Source: CAWFGS01 sp963815535 (GTDB lineage: Bacteria; Pseudomonadota; Alphaproteobacteria; Sphingomonadales; Sphingomonadaceae). Taken from it: 64,000 bases of DNA. The stretch covers positions 33,497 to 97,496 of the forward strand of contig CAWFGS010000005.1 in NCBI GenBank assembly GCA_963815535.1. Reading direction: 5' to 3'. Below the pieces are notes generated by a model. It did no database searches, had not been told where the DNA came from, and was given only the letters and a program-made list of their open reading frames with translations. Below, one piece after another: positions 27,663 to 37,811 of this stretch (positions are counted from its first letter, which is position 1; each line of letters starts with the position of its first letter). A program made the position numbers and the translations under genes.

Positions 27663-27977
27663 CGTCGCATTTCCCCCAGGCGTGAACGCACATCTATCGA
27701 TAAGGTCGTGAACGCGCGTCCAATCATCACGCCGCGCACGCTAGATAGTCGCGCGCCGGTTTGCTAGCGCGAATTGCCGCCGCCAAAAATGCAGCCGCCA
27801 GCGAACTTGCTTTCGGCGACGACAGCTTATAGGAGCGATGCGTCTCCACGACATCGGTATTCGTCAATGCCCCTCCCGATTGTGTGAATTGCCACATAGA
27901 TCGGGGCGGCGCACAGGCAATTCCCGAAGACGGTTTTCGGCGGCGCAACGGTCAATCAGCAACGGACATGTGGCATA
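27663..27977. other. 315-base intergenic region between symporter and secE
   Basis: No gene or RNA was recognised here. It should contain the divergent promoters of the symporter and of the secE-nusG operon. I could not identify a convincing -35/-10 pair or riboswitch fold by eye. Confidence 0.5.
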
Positions 27978-28229
27978 ATGGCGGATAACAGCAACAAGAC
28001 GGCGGCCGGCGCGCAAGCCGCCAACGCTGCGAAGCAGACCAAGACGTCGCCCGGCGAATTCATCCGGCAGGTCCGCACCGAATCCAGCAAGGTGGTGTGG
28101 CCGACGCGCGATGAAACCGTGAAGACCGCGATTTTCGTGTTCATCATGATGATCATCCTGTCGCTGCTGTTCCTCGGCATCGACACCGTGTTCGGCGCGG
28201 TGGTCAGCTGGCTGCTTTCGCTCGCATAG
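27978..28229 (+). CDS. secE: preprotein translocase subunit SecE
   Basis: 83 residues, the short one-helix form. A polar N-terminus of about 25 residues (slightly longer than minimal SecE) is followed by the conserved amphipathic segment FIRQVRTESSKVVWPTRDET. One membrane helix follows (about residues 50-80, TAIFVFIMMIILSLLFLG). It clamps SecY in the inner membrane. NusG is 69 bases downstream, the usual order. Confidence 0.96.
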   Translation: MADNSNKTAAGAQAANAAKQTKTSPGEFIRQVRTESSKVVWPTRDETVKTAIFVFIMMIILSLLFLGIDTVFGAVVSWLLSLA

Positions 28230-28298
28230 CTTTTTTCCGCAGATTTCCCTTCCGGTGGCAAGAACGCACCGGCTCAATTCACAAAGGTTTTTGCAAAC

Positions 28299-28835
28299 AT
28301 GGCTCGCTGGTACATCATCCACGCCTATTCCGGGTTCGAGAACAAGGTTCGCGATGCGATCATATCGGAGGCGGAACGGCTGGGTCTGTCGGATGGGGTG
28401 GAGGAAGTGGAAGTGCCCACCGAAACCATTACCGAGGTCAAGCGCGGCAAGAAGGTGCAGACCGAACGCAAATTTATGCCCGGTTACGTGCTCGCCAAAT
28501 TGCAGATGACGGACGATGTCTATCACCTGGTGAAGAACACGCCCAAAGTTACCGGGTTTCTTGGCAACAACAACAAGCCCCAGGCAATTTCGGAACGGGA
28601 GGCCGCGCGATATTTCGGCGGAGTCGAAGAAGCCAAATCCGCACCGAAGAAACAGATCCACGTCGAATACGAAATCGGCGATCAGGTGAAAGTGCTGGAC
28701 GGCCCGTTCGCCAGTTTCAATGGATTGGTGGAAGAGCTCGACTTCGACAAGGCGAAGGTCAAGGTTTCCGTCAGCATCTTCGGCCGCGCGACACCGGTGG
28801 AACTGGATTTCGAACAGGTCGAACTGGCGAAGTAA
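28299..28835 (+). CDS. nusG: transcription termination/antitermination protein NusG
   Basis: 178 residues. The NGN domain is visible from WYIIHAYSGFENKVRDAI to FMPGYVLAKLQM and VKNTPKVTGFLG. The KOW domain follows at the C-terminus (IGDQVKVLDGPFASFNGLVEELDFDKAKVKVSVSIFGR). NusG binds RNA polymerase and couples it to Rho and the ribosome. Normally rplK follows at once, but here a membrane sulfatase-family gene intervenes. Confidence 0.97.
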   Translation: MARWYIIHAYSGFENKVRDAIISEAERLGLSDGVEEVEVPTETITEVKRGKKVQTERKFMPGYVLAKLQMTDDVYHLVKNTPKVTGFLGNNNKPQAISEREAARYFGGVEEAKSAPKKQIHVEYEIGDQVKVLDGPFASFNGLVEELDFDKAKVKVSVSIFGRATPVELDFEQVELAK

Positions 28836-28898
28836 ACCAAGTTTTAACCATGATTGCCCATGACGGTCCCGTTCCAATCGGGATCGCCGGGGGTATTC

Positions 28899-30701
28899 AT
28901 GTCAAAGGGTTCGTCGGGCACGCTGCGTAACGGACGTGCCGCTATCGTCGCCCTGTCTATATTCGTGCTGGTGGGTGCGATCTGGCTGTTCGGGCCGCGT
29001 TTCAATTCGGCAGATATCAGCGGCGGCGTGGATACCGCGCGCATCGGGCAGGCGTCGCTCCATGCGATGGTCTATAGCTATTGCATATTGCTGCTGCCGC
29101 AAATGACGCGGCTGTCGCTGTGGCCTACCATTCTGGCGCTCGTCGGGATGCTGATCATCGGGTCCGTATTCAGCCTCGATCTCACCGCATTGCGTTATTT
29201 CGACACGGCGATGGTCGGCATCTACCAGTATCTGCCCGTCCGGCCCGATAATTTCTCCGTCGCGGGTGCGGTTTCCTATGCCCGGCTGTATATTCCCCAG
29301 ACCTTGTGGTTCCTGGCCGTAAGTGGCGTCGTGGTCGCGGCCAGCCTTTCGAACATTGCGAAAGCACGCTCTGCCATGCGCGTCTGGGTGCTGATCGCCG
29401 GCGCGGCGATCTACTTGGCCAGCCTTGGATATTCGGCCATTTCGCGTGACATCGATCCCCAGGTCGAAGCTTTGATGAACGAGCCGGAATTGCCGCAACC
29501 CACCCCGAAAAAGCGTGAACCGATCGGTTTCTCCGCCGGCGAAACACCTGCCGATATGCCCGGTACGGTCATACTGATCGTCATGGAATCGGTCGGCATG
29601 ACGCAACCGGCAAGCGACCCCGATAGATTGCTCGCACATCGTATCATGCAGCAAGGCGATGCGCGCGACTGGGTGCGTTTCACCAATGCCGTCACGGTCA
29701 GCAATGCAAGCGACGTGACCATTCCCACCATGCTGAAAGGCAGCGGCAGTCATGACGGTAAGGCTTTGCTCGATAATCTGCCTTTTGTGTCGCAATACGC
29801 CCAAGCGCGCGATTACCGGACGGAGTTTCTGACATCCGGTTCCATGCATTTCGCGCAGTTCGAAGAGTTCTTCGGTTCGGCCGGGTTCGACGCGATGCAC
29901 ACGGCGGACAATTCCGGCCTGCCGCTGGTCAACGATCTGGCAGTCGACGACTTCTATATGTACGATAAGGCGGCACAATCGGCACGACGCGATGGCGACC
30001 TGTTCATGCTGCTTTATCCCAAATCGCTGCACTGGCCGTATCAGACGAAAAGCGCATTCGACATTCCTGAAGAAATCACCGATCGCCGGTCCCGTGCTGC
30101 CTACATTCAGGAGGCGGGGATGGCGCATCTCACCGCATCCCTGCGCGCGGCGGGGCGATACGACGATGCAATGATCGTTATCATCGGCGACCACGGCGAA
30201 TTCGATTACGGCGCGTCCCACCTGCTGCGCCAGATGCGGCTGACCACATTCGACGGCGGCATTCTGTCGCCGATCATGATGGTCAAGCCGCCCCGGAACT
30301 ACACGCGGGGCAAACGCGCCAGCTTGGTTCGCAACGCCGATCGACTGGTCGGCAGTATCGACATCGCGCCGACTTTTGCCAGCATGTTCGGTATGGAGCT
30401 GGCCGGGGGCCATACGTTCGGGGGGCACGATCTGTTTGCCGACGTACCACCGGGCCGGGTGGTCTATTCCACCGCGACCAACGAATGGCGGCGCTGGCCC
30501 AAAACCGCCATTGCAGTGTCGCGCGGACATGACCGACTGATCTGCGACACCGCCCATCTCTGCCGCCGCGGTGTGTCGAAGGGGGGCGTTATCCGCGGCC
30601 TTCAGGCTGCGGACCATGACGACGGTCTGTTCCGGCGCGCCATGACTGAACCCGGTATGCGGGCGGCATTGGGGCAGATCCACCGCGCCCATTACGATTG
30701 A
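28899..30701 (+). CDS. membrane sulfatase/alkaline phosphatase-superfamily protein
   Basis: 600 residues. Four to five membrane helices in the first 190 residues lead to a large extracytoplasmic alkaline-phosphatase-type domain. Metal and active-site motifs: ILIVMESVGMT, with the candidate nucleophile in NASDVTIPTML (the Thr/Ser at the position used by phosphoethanolamine and phosphoglycerol transferases), and later VIIGDHGEFDYG and SIDIAPTFASMFGM. This matches LPS phosphoethanolamine transferases or lipoteichoic-acid-synthase-like enzymes in layout. The exact substrate is not clear. GGGGG six bases before the ATG supports the start. The gene sits between nusG and rplK on the same strand. Confidence 0.82.
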   Translation: MSKGSSGTLRNGRAAIVALSIFVLVGAIWLFGPRFNSADISGGVDTARIGQASLHAMVYSYCILLLPQMTRLSLWPTILALVGMLIIGSVFSLDLTALRYFDTAMVGIYQYLPVRPDNFSVAGAVSYARLYIPQTLWFLAVSGVVVAASLSNIAKARSAMRVWVLIAGAAIYLASLGYSAISRDIDPQVEALMNEPELPQPTPKKREPIGFSAGETPADMPGTVILIVMESVGMTQPASDPDRLLAHRIMQQGDARDWVRFTNAVTVSNASDVTIPTMLKGSGSHDGKALLDNLPFVSQYAQARDYRTEFLTSGSMHFAQFEEFFGSAGFDAMHTADNSGLPLVNDLAVDDFYMYDKAAQSARRDGDLFMLLYPKSLHWPYQTKSAFDIPEEITDRRSRAAYIQEAGMAHLTASLRAAGRYDDAMIVIIGDHGEFDYGASHLLRQMRLTTFDGGILSPIMMVKPPRNYTRGKRASLVRNADRLVGSIDIAPTFASMFGMELAGGHTFGGHDLFADVPPGRVVYSTATNEWRRWPKTAIAVSRGHDRLICDTAHLCRRGVSKGGVIRGLQAADHDDGLFRRAMTEPGMRAALGQIHRAHYD

Positions 30702-30870
30702 TGCGCGAATGCGGGCTTGGCAATTTCACGCCGATCGCGTAGACACACGTCTCTCCCAAACAGAGAATCCATGCGGGAGGATTGCCCTGGCAATCCGTCT
30801 GACCGCTAACCATGAGCCGGCCCCTTGATTTCAGGAGCATTCCGGCGACAGTGAGAAGAGGAAGCCTTTC

Positions 30871-31302
30871 GTGGCCAAGAAAATCGAAGCCTATATCAAA
30901 TTGCAGGTGCCCGCCGGCACCGCGAACCCGTCCCCGCCGATCGGCCCCGCTTTGGGTCAACGCGGTGTCAACATCATGGAATTCTGCAAGGCGTTCAACG
31001 CCGCGACGCAGGACATGGAAAAGACGGCGCCCATCCCGACGATCATCACCGTCTATGCCGACCGGTCGTTCACCTTCACCACCAAATCGCCCCCGGCCAG
31101 TTTCTTCTTGAAGAAAGCGGCCAAGCTGAAAGGCGGTTCGAAAGAACCCGGCAAGATCAGTGCAGGCACGATCAAGCAGAGCCAGGTCAAGGAAATCGCC
31201 GAAGCGAAAATGGCCGATCTGAACGCAAACGATATCGACCAGGCCATGAAAATCATCGAAGGCAGCGCGCGTTCGATGGGCCTCGAAGTGGTGGGGGGCT
31301 GA
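30871..31302 (+). CDS. rplK: 50S ribosomal protein L11
   Basis: 143 residues starting at GTG. The N-terminal domain carries the Pro-rich loop (GTANPSPPIGPALGQRGVNIMEFCKAFNA), the thiostrepton-site region. The C-terminal RNA-binding domain includes TKSPPASFFLKKAAKL and the LNANDIDQAMKIIEGSARSMG helix. AGAGGAAG lies ahead of the start. The 168-base gap to the preceding sulfatase gene holds no ORF and may carry a promoter for rplK-rplA. Confidence 0.97.
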   Translation: MAKKIEAYIKLQVPAGTANPSPPIGPALGQRGVNIMEFCKAFNAATQDMEKTAPIPTIITVYADRSFTFTTKSPPASFFLKKAAKLKGGSKEPGKISAGTIKQSQVKEIAEAKMADLNANDIDQAMKIIEGSARSMGLEVVGG

Positions 31303-31306
31303 ACCG

Positions 31307-32002
31307 ATGGCGAAGATGACCAAAACGAAGAAGCACCGCATCGAAAAGCTCGATCCCGAAGCTCTGTATGGCTTCGACGATGCGCTTAAAACCTTGCGTG
31401 AGCACGCCAAGAAGTTCGACGAGACTGTCGAAGTCGCCATGAACCTCGGCGTCGATCCGCGCCATGCGGACCAGATGGTACGCGGTATGGTGTCGTTGCC
31501 GTCGGGCACGGGCAAGGATGTGAAGGTCGCCGTGTTCGCGCGTGGCGACAATGCGGACAAGGCCACGGCAGCGGGCGCGGACAAGGTCGGCGCGGAAGAT
31601 CTGATGGAAGATATGCAGGCCGGCAATCTCGATTACGACCGCGTGATCGCGACGCCCGATATGATGGGTGTCGTCGGCCGTCTGGGTAAGGTGCTGGGCC
31701 CCAAAGGTCTGATGCCAAACCCGAAGCTTGGCACGGTGACTCCGAATGTGGAACAGGCCGTGAAGGACGCCAAAGGCGGCCAGGTCGAATTCCGCGTCGA
31801 GAAGAACGGTATCATCCATTCCGGCATCGGCAAGATGAGCTTCAGCGACGACGCCATCAAGACGAATTTCAAGGCGATCACCGACGCCATCGTGAAAGCG
31901 AAGCCGACGGGATCGAAAGGTAAATATCTGCAGAAGATTTCCCTGACCTCGACAATGGGGCCGGGACTGAAAATCGAACTGTCCGAAGTCGAAGGCGGCT
32001 GA
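31307..32002 (+). CDS. rplA: 50S ribosomal protein L1
   Basis: 231 residues. Domain I and domain II of L1 are intact, with the signature region GLMPNPKLGTVTPNVEQAVKDAKGGQVEFR and the N-terminal ALKTLREHAKKFDETVEVAMNLGVDPRHADQ. L1 binds 23S rRNA at the stalk and often represses its own operon. It starts four bases after rplK and is followed by a strong terminator, so rplJL are not cotranscribed here. Confidence 0.97.
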   Translation: MAKMTKTKKHRIEKLDPEALYGFDDALKTLREHAKKFDETVEVAMNLGVDPRHADQMVRGMVSLPSGTGKDVKVAVFARGDNADKATAAGADKVGAEDLMEDMQAGNLDYDRVIATPDMMGVVGRLGKVLGPKGLMPNPKLGTVTPNVEQAVKDAKGGQVEFRVEKNGIIHSGIGKMSFSDDAIKTNFKAITDAIVKAKPTGSKGKYLQKISLTSTMGPGLKIELSEVEGG

Positions 32003-32029
32003 ACCCAAACGATCGTTCGACGACATTAC

Positions 32030-32062
32030 GGGCCGGGGGAGCGATCCTTCGGCCCTTTTTTA
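32030..32062 (+). terminator. intrinsic terminator of rplK-rplA
   Basis: A hairpin (GGGCCG ... CGGCCC) is followed by a run of seven T, 28 bases after the rplA stop. Confidence 0.88.
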
Positions 32063-32180
32063 TTGATACAGGCGGCCCACCCTTGTGTCACGCTGGCACA
32101 TGCAGGGCACTGAGTGTTCCCTATCTCCGCTCGCAATTCCATCATTGTCGCAATCGTTCGGTAATAGGGGTTCTGGCGAC

Positions 32181-33029
32181 ATGAAACATTCGATTATTGC
32201 AGCATTGGCGGCCGCCACGATCGGCGTGCCGGCTATGGCGCAAAACGGCGCTGACACTGGACCGACGGTGTTCGATCCCGCCGTGTTGACCTTCACCGGC
32301 AAAGTTCAAACGACGATTGACGACACCGTGCTGCTACGCGATCCCAATGGGCGGCAGGTTGCGATCGACGGGGATGCGTTCGAAGGGCGGGTACTGAAAG
32401 ACGGGCGGACGATGTCCGTGCGCTATCCCTTCAACCGCAGTGATCCTGTTTTCCAAAACAGTTCCTGCGGGGGAAGTTTTGATTTCGCCACGCCGCAGAC
32501 TGCGGGCCCATGTTCCATCCGCACACGTCCGGAAATTCGCGGTGGTGGCCCGGTTACCGGTACGTTCTTCAGCGGGCAGTTCTTCCAAGAACCACCGTTC
32601 ATCGAAGGACTGTCGCTCACAATCGATCCGGTTAGTGGTGCTCTGACGGCGGACGTACCGGGCGGTTCCTATCGGCTGGGCTATGTCACCGTGCCAAATT
32701 ATCAGTATGACAGCGCCAGCCGGGCGATCAGCGGGCCGAACTTGCCTTGCATCAACGCGTTCGACTGTCCGGATGATATCGGGACCGGAACGCTGGACCG
32801 CCTGCGCTTTCCCCTGACTGTGACGGGCGATAACGACTTGTCGCAGGTAAATGCGGAGCGTGGTTACGATGCGGGATCAGCCGGATGGTTCGATCTGGTT
32901 GGCGGGTTCGCGTTCAATCTGTCGCCTACTCCTGTGCCGGTGCCTGCGCCAGGTATGTTGCTTATCTTTGGTGGCGGTGCATTGGCCGTGGTCGCTCGGC
33001 GCAAGCGGAAAATATCCGCGACGCGTTGA
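32181..33029 (+). CDS. PEP-CTERM-type sorted exported protein
   Basis: 282 residues. A signal peptide (about 1-22, ending PAMAQ), a beta-rich body with three or four Cys, and a C-terminal PEP-CTERM tripartite tail. The tail has the short motif VPAPG, a hydrophobic helix MLLIFGGGALAVVA and a basic end RRKRK. Such tails are cut by an exosortase (EpsH-type) and the protein is delivered to the outer surface, often with exopolysaccharide. No exosortase gene lies in this window. The ATG at 32181 is chosen because it begins the signal peptide. The function of the body is unknown. Confidence 0.85.
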   Translation: MKHSIIAALAAATIGVPAMAQNGADTGPTVFDPAVLTFTGKVQTTIDDTVLLRDPNGRQVAIDGDAFEGRVLKDGRTMSVRYPFNRSDPVFQNSSCGGSFDFATPQTAGPCSIRTRPEIRGGGPVTGTFFSGQFFQEPPFIEGLSLTIDPVSGALTADVPGGSYRLGYVTVPNYQYDSASRAISGPNLPCINAFDCPDDIGTGTLDRLRFPLTVTGDNDLSQVNAERGYDAGSAGWFDLVGGFAFNLSPTPVPVPAPGMLLIFGGGALAVVARRKRKISATR

Positions 33030-33092
33030 TTGGGGACTTTTGCCGCCTTCGCGCATTGATTGACCGATGAACGAATTTCGGAGGATATATCG

Positions 33093-33377
33093 ATGACGGA
33101 AGATTTTATGGGCTCGCTATGGTCGGTACTGACGATCGTCGGGCCGATCCTGCTCTTGGGTATCATCGTGTGGGCGTGGGCTCGCAACAGAAATGCACCG
33201 AAGGGGAATATCGATAAGGCCGAACGCGGCGCGCGCGAATTGCGCGAGGAAATCCACGAAGATAACGTTGAACCACCCCGATCGGTAGCCGCGCGGCAGA
33301 GTTCAAATACCGCCAGGGGTGAAATCGTATCCGGCGGCGCTCAACGCATCGGACAGGCGTGTCGATGCAGCTTTTGA
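33093..33377 (+). CDS. small single-helix membrane protein, CcoQ-like
   Basis: As written, 94 residues: one membrane helix (about residues 10-28, LTIVGPILLLGIIVWAW), then a charged segment (RNRNAPKGNIDKAERGARELREEI). The layout resembles CcoQ/FixQ-type subunits of cbb3 oxidase, but no oxidase genes are adjacent. GGAGG seven bases before the ATG supports the start. After EDNVE the frame runs on into the antisense of the cinA-like gene. Dropping one base near 33273 would end it at a TAG at 33286, giving 64 residues with a more natural tail. The shorter form is likely the true gene. Confidence 0.6.
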   Translation: MTEDFMGSLWSVLTIVGPILLLGIIVWAWARNRNAPKGNIDKAERGARELREEIHEDNVEPPRSVAARQSSNTARGEIVSGGAQRIGQACRCSF

Positions 33378-34067
33378 GATCGTCCGCCTCCGTCGATCGC
33401 ACCACGAAATTCGCGCCGACTTTCCCTTCGCGAAAGAAGGGATAGCTGCCGATCTGGCAGGTGTCGTGATGCCGTTCCACCTCGCAGCAGAATATGCGCG
33501 ACTTCGCTTTCGGCGATCCACCCGCCGATGGTTTCGGACAGCAGGGGCGCGCCGCCTTCCAGCGTTCCGGTCAGCGCGTCCAGCATACCCGCCGTGATAT
33601 GCGGAACGCCCGCCATCAGGATGGATGTTGCCGAGTCTGGATTCCCGGCGCGCCGGATTTGCGGTTCGCGGATCAGATCGGCCCCGTCGGGAACGCGCGC
33701 CATGCGCAGGCGTCCCTCGTTCAGCCCGCCCTTGTCCGCATAATAGCGTTCCAGCACCGCGCGCGCATCGGGATGGATGACTACGTCCACGCCCAGTGCT
33801 GCCGCGACGGCGTCGACGGTGATGTCGTCATGCGTCGGACCGATGCCGCCGGTGGTGAACAGGTAATCGTTGCGGGCGCGCAGAGCGTTTACCGCCTCCA
33901 CGATATGGTCCTCGACATCGGCGACGACGCGCACTTCCGCCAGGCGGATGCCCTGCACCTGCAACCAGCTGGCGACCTGCGCGATGTTCTTGTCATGCGT
34001 GCGGCCGGACAGGATTTCATCGCCGATGACGATCAGGGCGGCGGTATAGATGCGCGCCGGCAGTCAT
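33303..34067 (-). pseudogene. CinA-like molybdopterin-binding domain protein, multiply frameshifted
   Basis: About 252 residues when six single extra bases are removed (near 34058, 33660, 33630, 33622, 33483 and 33353). The corrected product has the MoCF_biosynth/CinA N-terminal domain: ARIYTAALIVIGDEILSGRT, NDYLFTTGGIGPTHDDITVDAV, KSGAPGIQTR, ILMAGVPHITAGMLDAL and FFREGKVGANFVVRSTEADDL, ending AAGYDFTPGGI. Proteins of this kind bind molybdopterin or act with nicotinamide-nucleotide amidases; no C-terminal CinA amidase domain is present. Three adjacent extra bases in the middle cancel out, so the central frame is preserved. The start overlaps the end of the monooxygenase gene in an ATGA. Confidence 0.8.
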
Positions 34068-35606
34068 GCTCGCGACGCATCCGCGACGGGATGCGTGTTT
34101 TCGCGCCTCGCGCACCCCGTCCACTTTCGTAAAGGCCAGCACACCGTCATCGACCGGGTCGCGTTCCATGATCTTGCGGTCCTGAACATATTCCTGATTG
34201 AGCCGCCAGGGATAGGCGACCGCATTTTTGGGCATGATATGCTTCGACCGCTGGATGTAGCCCGATGGAGAAATCGAAAATATCGTCTTCCACCAGATCG
34301 TGATCGTCGGCCAGGATCGGCGTCGCCACCTGTGTGCCCGTCGCGCGCTGATGGTTGAGCACCCGGCAGACGTAATCGGAATTGATGTCCGCGCGCAAGG
34401 TCCAGCTGGCGTTGAGGTAGCCGAACACCACCGCAAGGTTCGGCAGTTCTGAAAACATGCACCCCTTGTAGTAGAAATCGCTGCGCGAAATCGACCGGTT
34501 CGCCATCGATCGGTAACGGCGATCTTGCCCGCGATGGCCAGTTTCAGCCCGGTGGCTGTGACGACGGTGTCGGCTTCCAGAAACTTGCCCGATTTCAGGC
34601 GTACGCCGCCCGTTTCGAACCGTTCGATATGGTCGGTCACGATATCGGCCTTGCCCGCTTTCATCGCCTGGAACAGATCGTCGTCGGGAACCAGGCAGAC
34701 GCGCTGGTCCCACGGGTCGTAAGGCGGGGTGAACGTGGCCGCATCGATAATTGTCGTTGCCCAAGGCCTTGCTGAATACGCTTCGTCAGCATCTTCTGCG
34801 ACCTTGTCCGGTTTCTTGCGCGCCTGTTTGAAACTGATGTCCTGCATGAACACGTTTTTCCAGCGGGTGATGCGATAGGCGGTTTCTTCGGGCAGGATCT
34901 TACGCAGCGTGTTGGCGAACCAGTCTTTTGCCGGGCGGCTGAACATCCATGTCGGCGTGCGCTGCAACATGGTGACATGCGCGGCCTTGTCCGCCATCGA
35001 CGGGACGATCGTAACCGCCGTCGCGCCCGATCCGATCACCACGATCTTGTCGCCAGTGTAATCGTAATCGCGCGGCCAGAATTGCGGATGCAGCACGCGC
35101 CCGGTAAAATCGCCCAATTCGAAACCGGGATCGTACGCCTCGTCGTAATCGTAATATCCGCTGCCCAGATACAGCCAGCGTGCGGTGATCCGCTTTTTCT
35201 CGCCATCGTTCAACTGGGCGGTAATCTCCCAATAACCGCGCGCGCCGTTCCAGTTGGCGGCGACGATCCGATGGCCGAAGCGGATGTGCCGGTCGATCCC
35301 GCGTTCCTTGACGATGGTGTGCAGGTAATCGAGAATGCTGGGACCGTCGGCGATGGTCTTTTCATGCTTCCACGGTTCGAACACGAAGCCCAGCGTGTGC
35401 ATATCGCTGTCAGAACGGACGCCCGGATAGCGGAACAGATCCCAGGTGCCGCCGATGTCGTCGCGCATTTCCACGATGGCATAGCTGCGGTCCGGGCAAT
35501 CCTTCGTCAGATGCGCGGCCATGCCGATGCCCGAAATGCCCGCGCCCACGATCAGCACATCCATATCTGGCGCGTTGTCGTGCTGGCCTGTCGTGCTGTC
35601 GTTCAT
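34064..35606 (-). pseudogene. flavin-containing Baeyer-Villiger-type monooxygenase, multiply frameshifted
   Basis: About 511 residues if seven single extra bases are removed (near 34790, 34757, 34749, 34512, 34482, 34268 and 34090). The N-terminal FAD motif MDVLIVGAGISGIGMAAHL, the FxGxxxHxxxWP-like LHPQFWPRDYDYTG, and the NADPH motif VVIGSGATAVT are intact. The second half becomes family-like only when frames are joined: FTPPYDPWDQRVCLVPDDDLF, then IDGEPVDF, YYKGCMFSELPNLAVVFGY, and finally MPKNAVAYPWRLNQ. It would insert oxygen next to a ketone or oxidise an aldehyde. The substrate is unknown. The stop probably overlaps the CinA-like start. An uncorrected frame would run on to 34017. Confidence 0.85.
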
Positions 35607-35715
35607 ATCCGCTGTCTCCCGCTTACCTACAGGGGTGTAAGCGAGCGGGCGGGGTAGGACAAGGCAATCAGGAAGGCCGGTTGCGTTCCCAATGCCGGGC
35701 GGCGATAGGGGCGCG

Positions 35716-37754
35716 ATGCAGACCCGATCGATTTGTGCCGCGACCCTTGCGCTCGTGCCCTTATGCGCTGCGATCATACCCGCGACGGCGGCCGCGCAGG
35801 AGCGAGGGCGAGGGCGAGCCCGCTCCTGATATTGTCGTCACGGGCGAGGGGTTGCCCGATACCCCGGCGACGCCCGCCTATTCGCAAGTGACGCTGGACC
35901 GGGAACAGATCGACAGTTCCGTGTCGGGGCGTTTGGAAGACGTCCTGTCCGGCGTTGCCGGTTTCCAGCAATTTCGCCGATCGGACAGCCGCAGTTCCAA
36001 CCCCAGCGCGCAAGGGGTCACCTTGCGCGCGTTGGGCGGCAACGCAACCTCGCGCGCGCTGGTGACGCTGGACGGCGTTCCCGTGGCCGATCCGTTCTTC
36101 GGCTACATCCCGTTTTCGGCAATCGCGCCCGATCGCCTCGGCAGTGTGCGCGTGACGCGGGGCGGCGGCAGTGGGCCGTTCGGGTCCGGCGCGCTGGCCG
36201 GGACGATCGAACTGGTCAGCGCGGATGCCGATACGCTCGGCCCGGTCAGCGCCGCCGCGCTGGTCAACGATCGTGGCGCGACGGAGGCAAGCGCCAGCAT
36301 CGCACCGAAACTGGGTGGCGGCTTTGCCGTGGTCAGTGGGCGTTGGGATCGCGGGCCGGGTTTCTTTACGACACCCATCGAACAACGTGACCCCGCCAGT
36401 GCGCGCGCGGCGTATGACAGCTGGTCCGTTGGCGTGCGCGGTGTCGCGCCGATCGGCGACAGCATGGAATTGCAGGCGCGCGGGCTGGTGTTCGACGACA
36501 ACCGCATCCTGCGGTTCGACGGGGCGGACAGTTCGTCCAGCGGTCAGGATGCCAGTCTGCGCCTGATCGGGCGGGGCGCCTGGCAGTTCGAAGCGCTGGC
36601 GTATCTTCAGGCGCGCAATTTTTCCAACATCGTCATCAGCTCCACCCGGTTCGTGCCAGTGCTCGACCAGCGCAACACGCCATCGACCGGCATCGGCGGC
36701 AAGCTGGAACTGCGTCCACCGGTCGGCGGGGGACACGTATTGCGGGTCGGGGTCGATTACCGACGCGCGGATGGCGAGCTGCAGGAAGACGCGTTCAGTG
36801 CGTTTACGGGCGCGCTGCGCGAACGGCGAAGGGCCGGCGGCACGAACAGCGATATCGGCCTGTTCGTGGAAGATGACTGGTCGATCGGCAATGTGGTGCT
36901 GACCGGCGGGGTGCGGCTGGACCGGACGATTATCGCCGATGGTTTCTTCGAAGCGCGCGATGCGGCCGGCGCGTTGCTGGATCAAACCATTGGCGGCCGA
37001 CCGGCGCGACTGGACCGTCACCTATCGTGCGGGCGCGGCGTGGCAGGCGGCCGACGCCATTCGGCTGCGCGGCGCCACATATAGCGGGTTGCGCCTGCCG
37101 ACGTTGAACGAACTTTACCGCCCTTTCGTCGTGTTTCCGGTGGTGACGCAGGCGAATAGCGAACTGGAAAACGAGCGCCTGCACGGGTTCGAGGCGGGCA
37201 TCGATCTGACGCCCGCCCCCGGTGTGGAACTGACCGTGACCGCATTCGACAACCGCCTGCGTAATGCGATCGCCAATGTGACGCTGACGCCGACTTTGCG
37301 CGAACGGCAGAACCTGCCTGCTATCGACGCCCAAGGGGTTGAGCTTGGCGCACAGATAACGCGCGGGGCGTTCGGCTTTACAGGGTCGCTGGCCTACACC
37401 GATGCGGAAGTGGACGGGCGGGGCAGTTCCAGCGCACTCGACGGGAACCGCCCGCCGCAATCCCCGCGCTGGGCGGCAAGCGGCACCGCATCCTACAAAC
37501 CCGCGCCCGGCTGGTTGCTGGCCGCGACCGTTCGCCATATCGGCGCGCAGTTCGAAAGCGATCGGGAAACCGATGTACTGCCCGCCGTCACTACGCTGGG
37601 CCTATTCGCGCAAGTGCCGATCGCGGGCGGTTTCGCGCTGGTGCTGCGCGGCGAAAATCTGACGGATGAAGACATCGTGACTCGCAATGCAGGCGGCACG
37701 ATCGATTTGGGTGTGCCGCGCACGGTATGGGGCGGGGTGCGTTTCGGGTTCTGA
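35716..37754 (+). pseudogene. TonB-dependent receptor (BtuB-like/iron type), two frameshifts
   Basis: About 678 residues after removing one base near 35802 and one near 36995. The ATG at 35716 opens a signal peptide (LALVPLCAAIIPATAAAQ) in one frame. The TonB box and plug follow in the next (DIVVTGEGLPDTP, LEDVLSGVAGFQQF, RALVTLDGVPVADPFFG), and the barrel C-terminal part in the third (DWTVTYRAGAAWQAADAIRLRG to VWGGVRFGF). At 681-ish residues it is the usual length for a B12 or siderophore receptor. The ligand is not clear. It is divergent from the monooxygenase gene (109-base gap). Confidence 0.85.
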
Positions 37755-37811
37755 CCCGCTACACCGCTCGCGTGCGGGCAGAAGGCCCGAATAACGGATA
37801 GGCGGGAACGC

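Noticed and set aside
28902..30692. A long minus-strand frame opposite the sulfatase-family gene
   Set aside because: No family similarity; the plus-strand frame has membrane helices and metal motifs.
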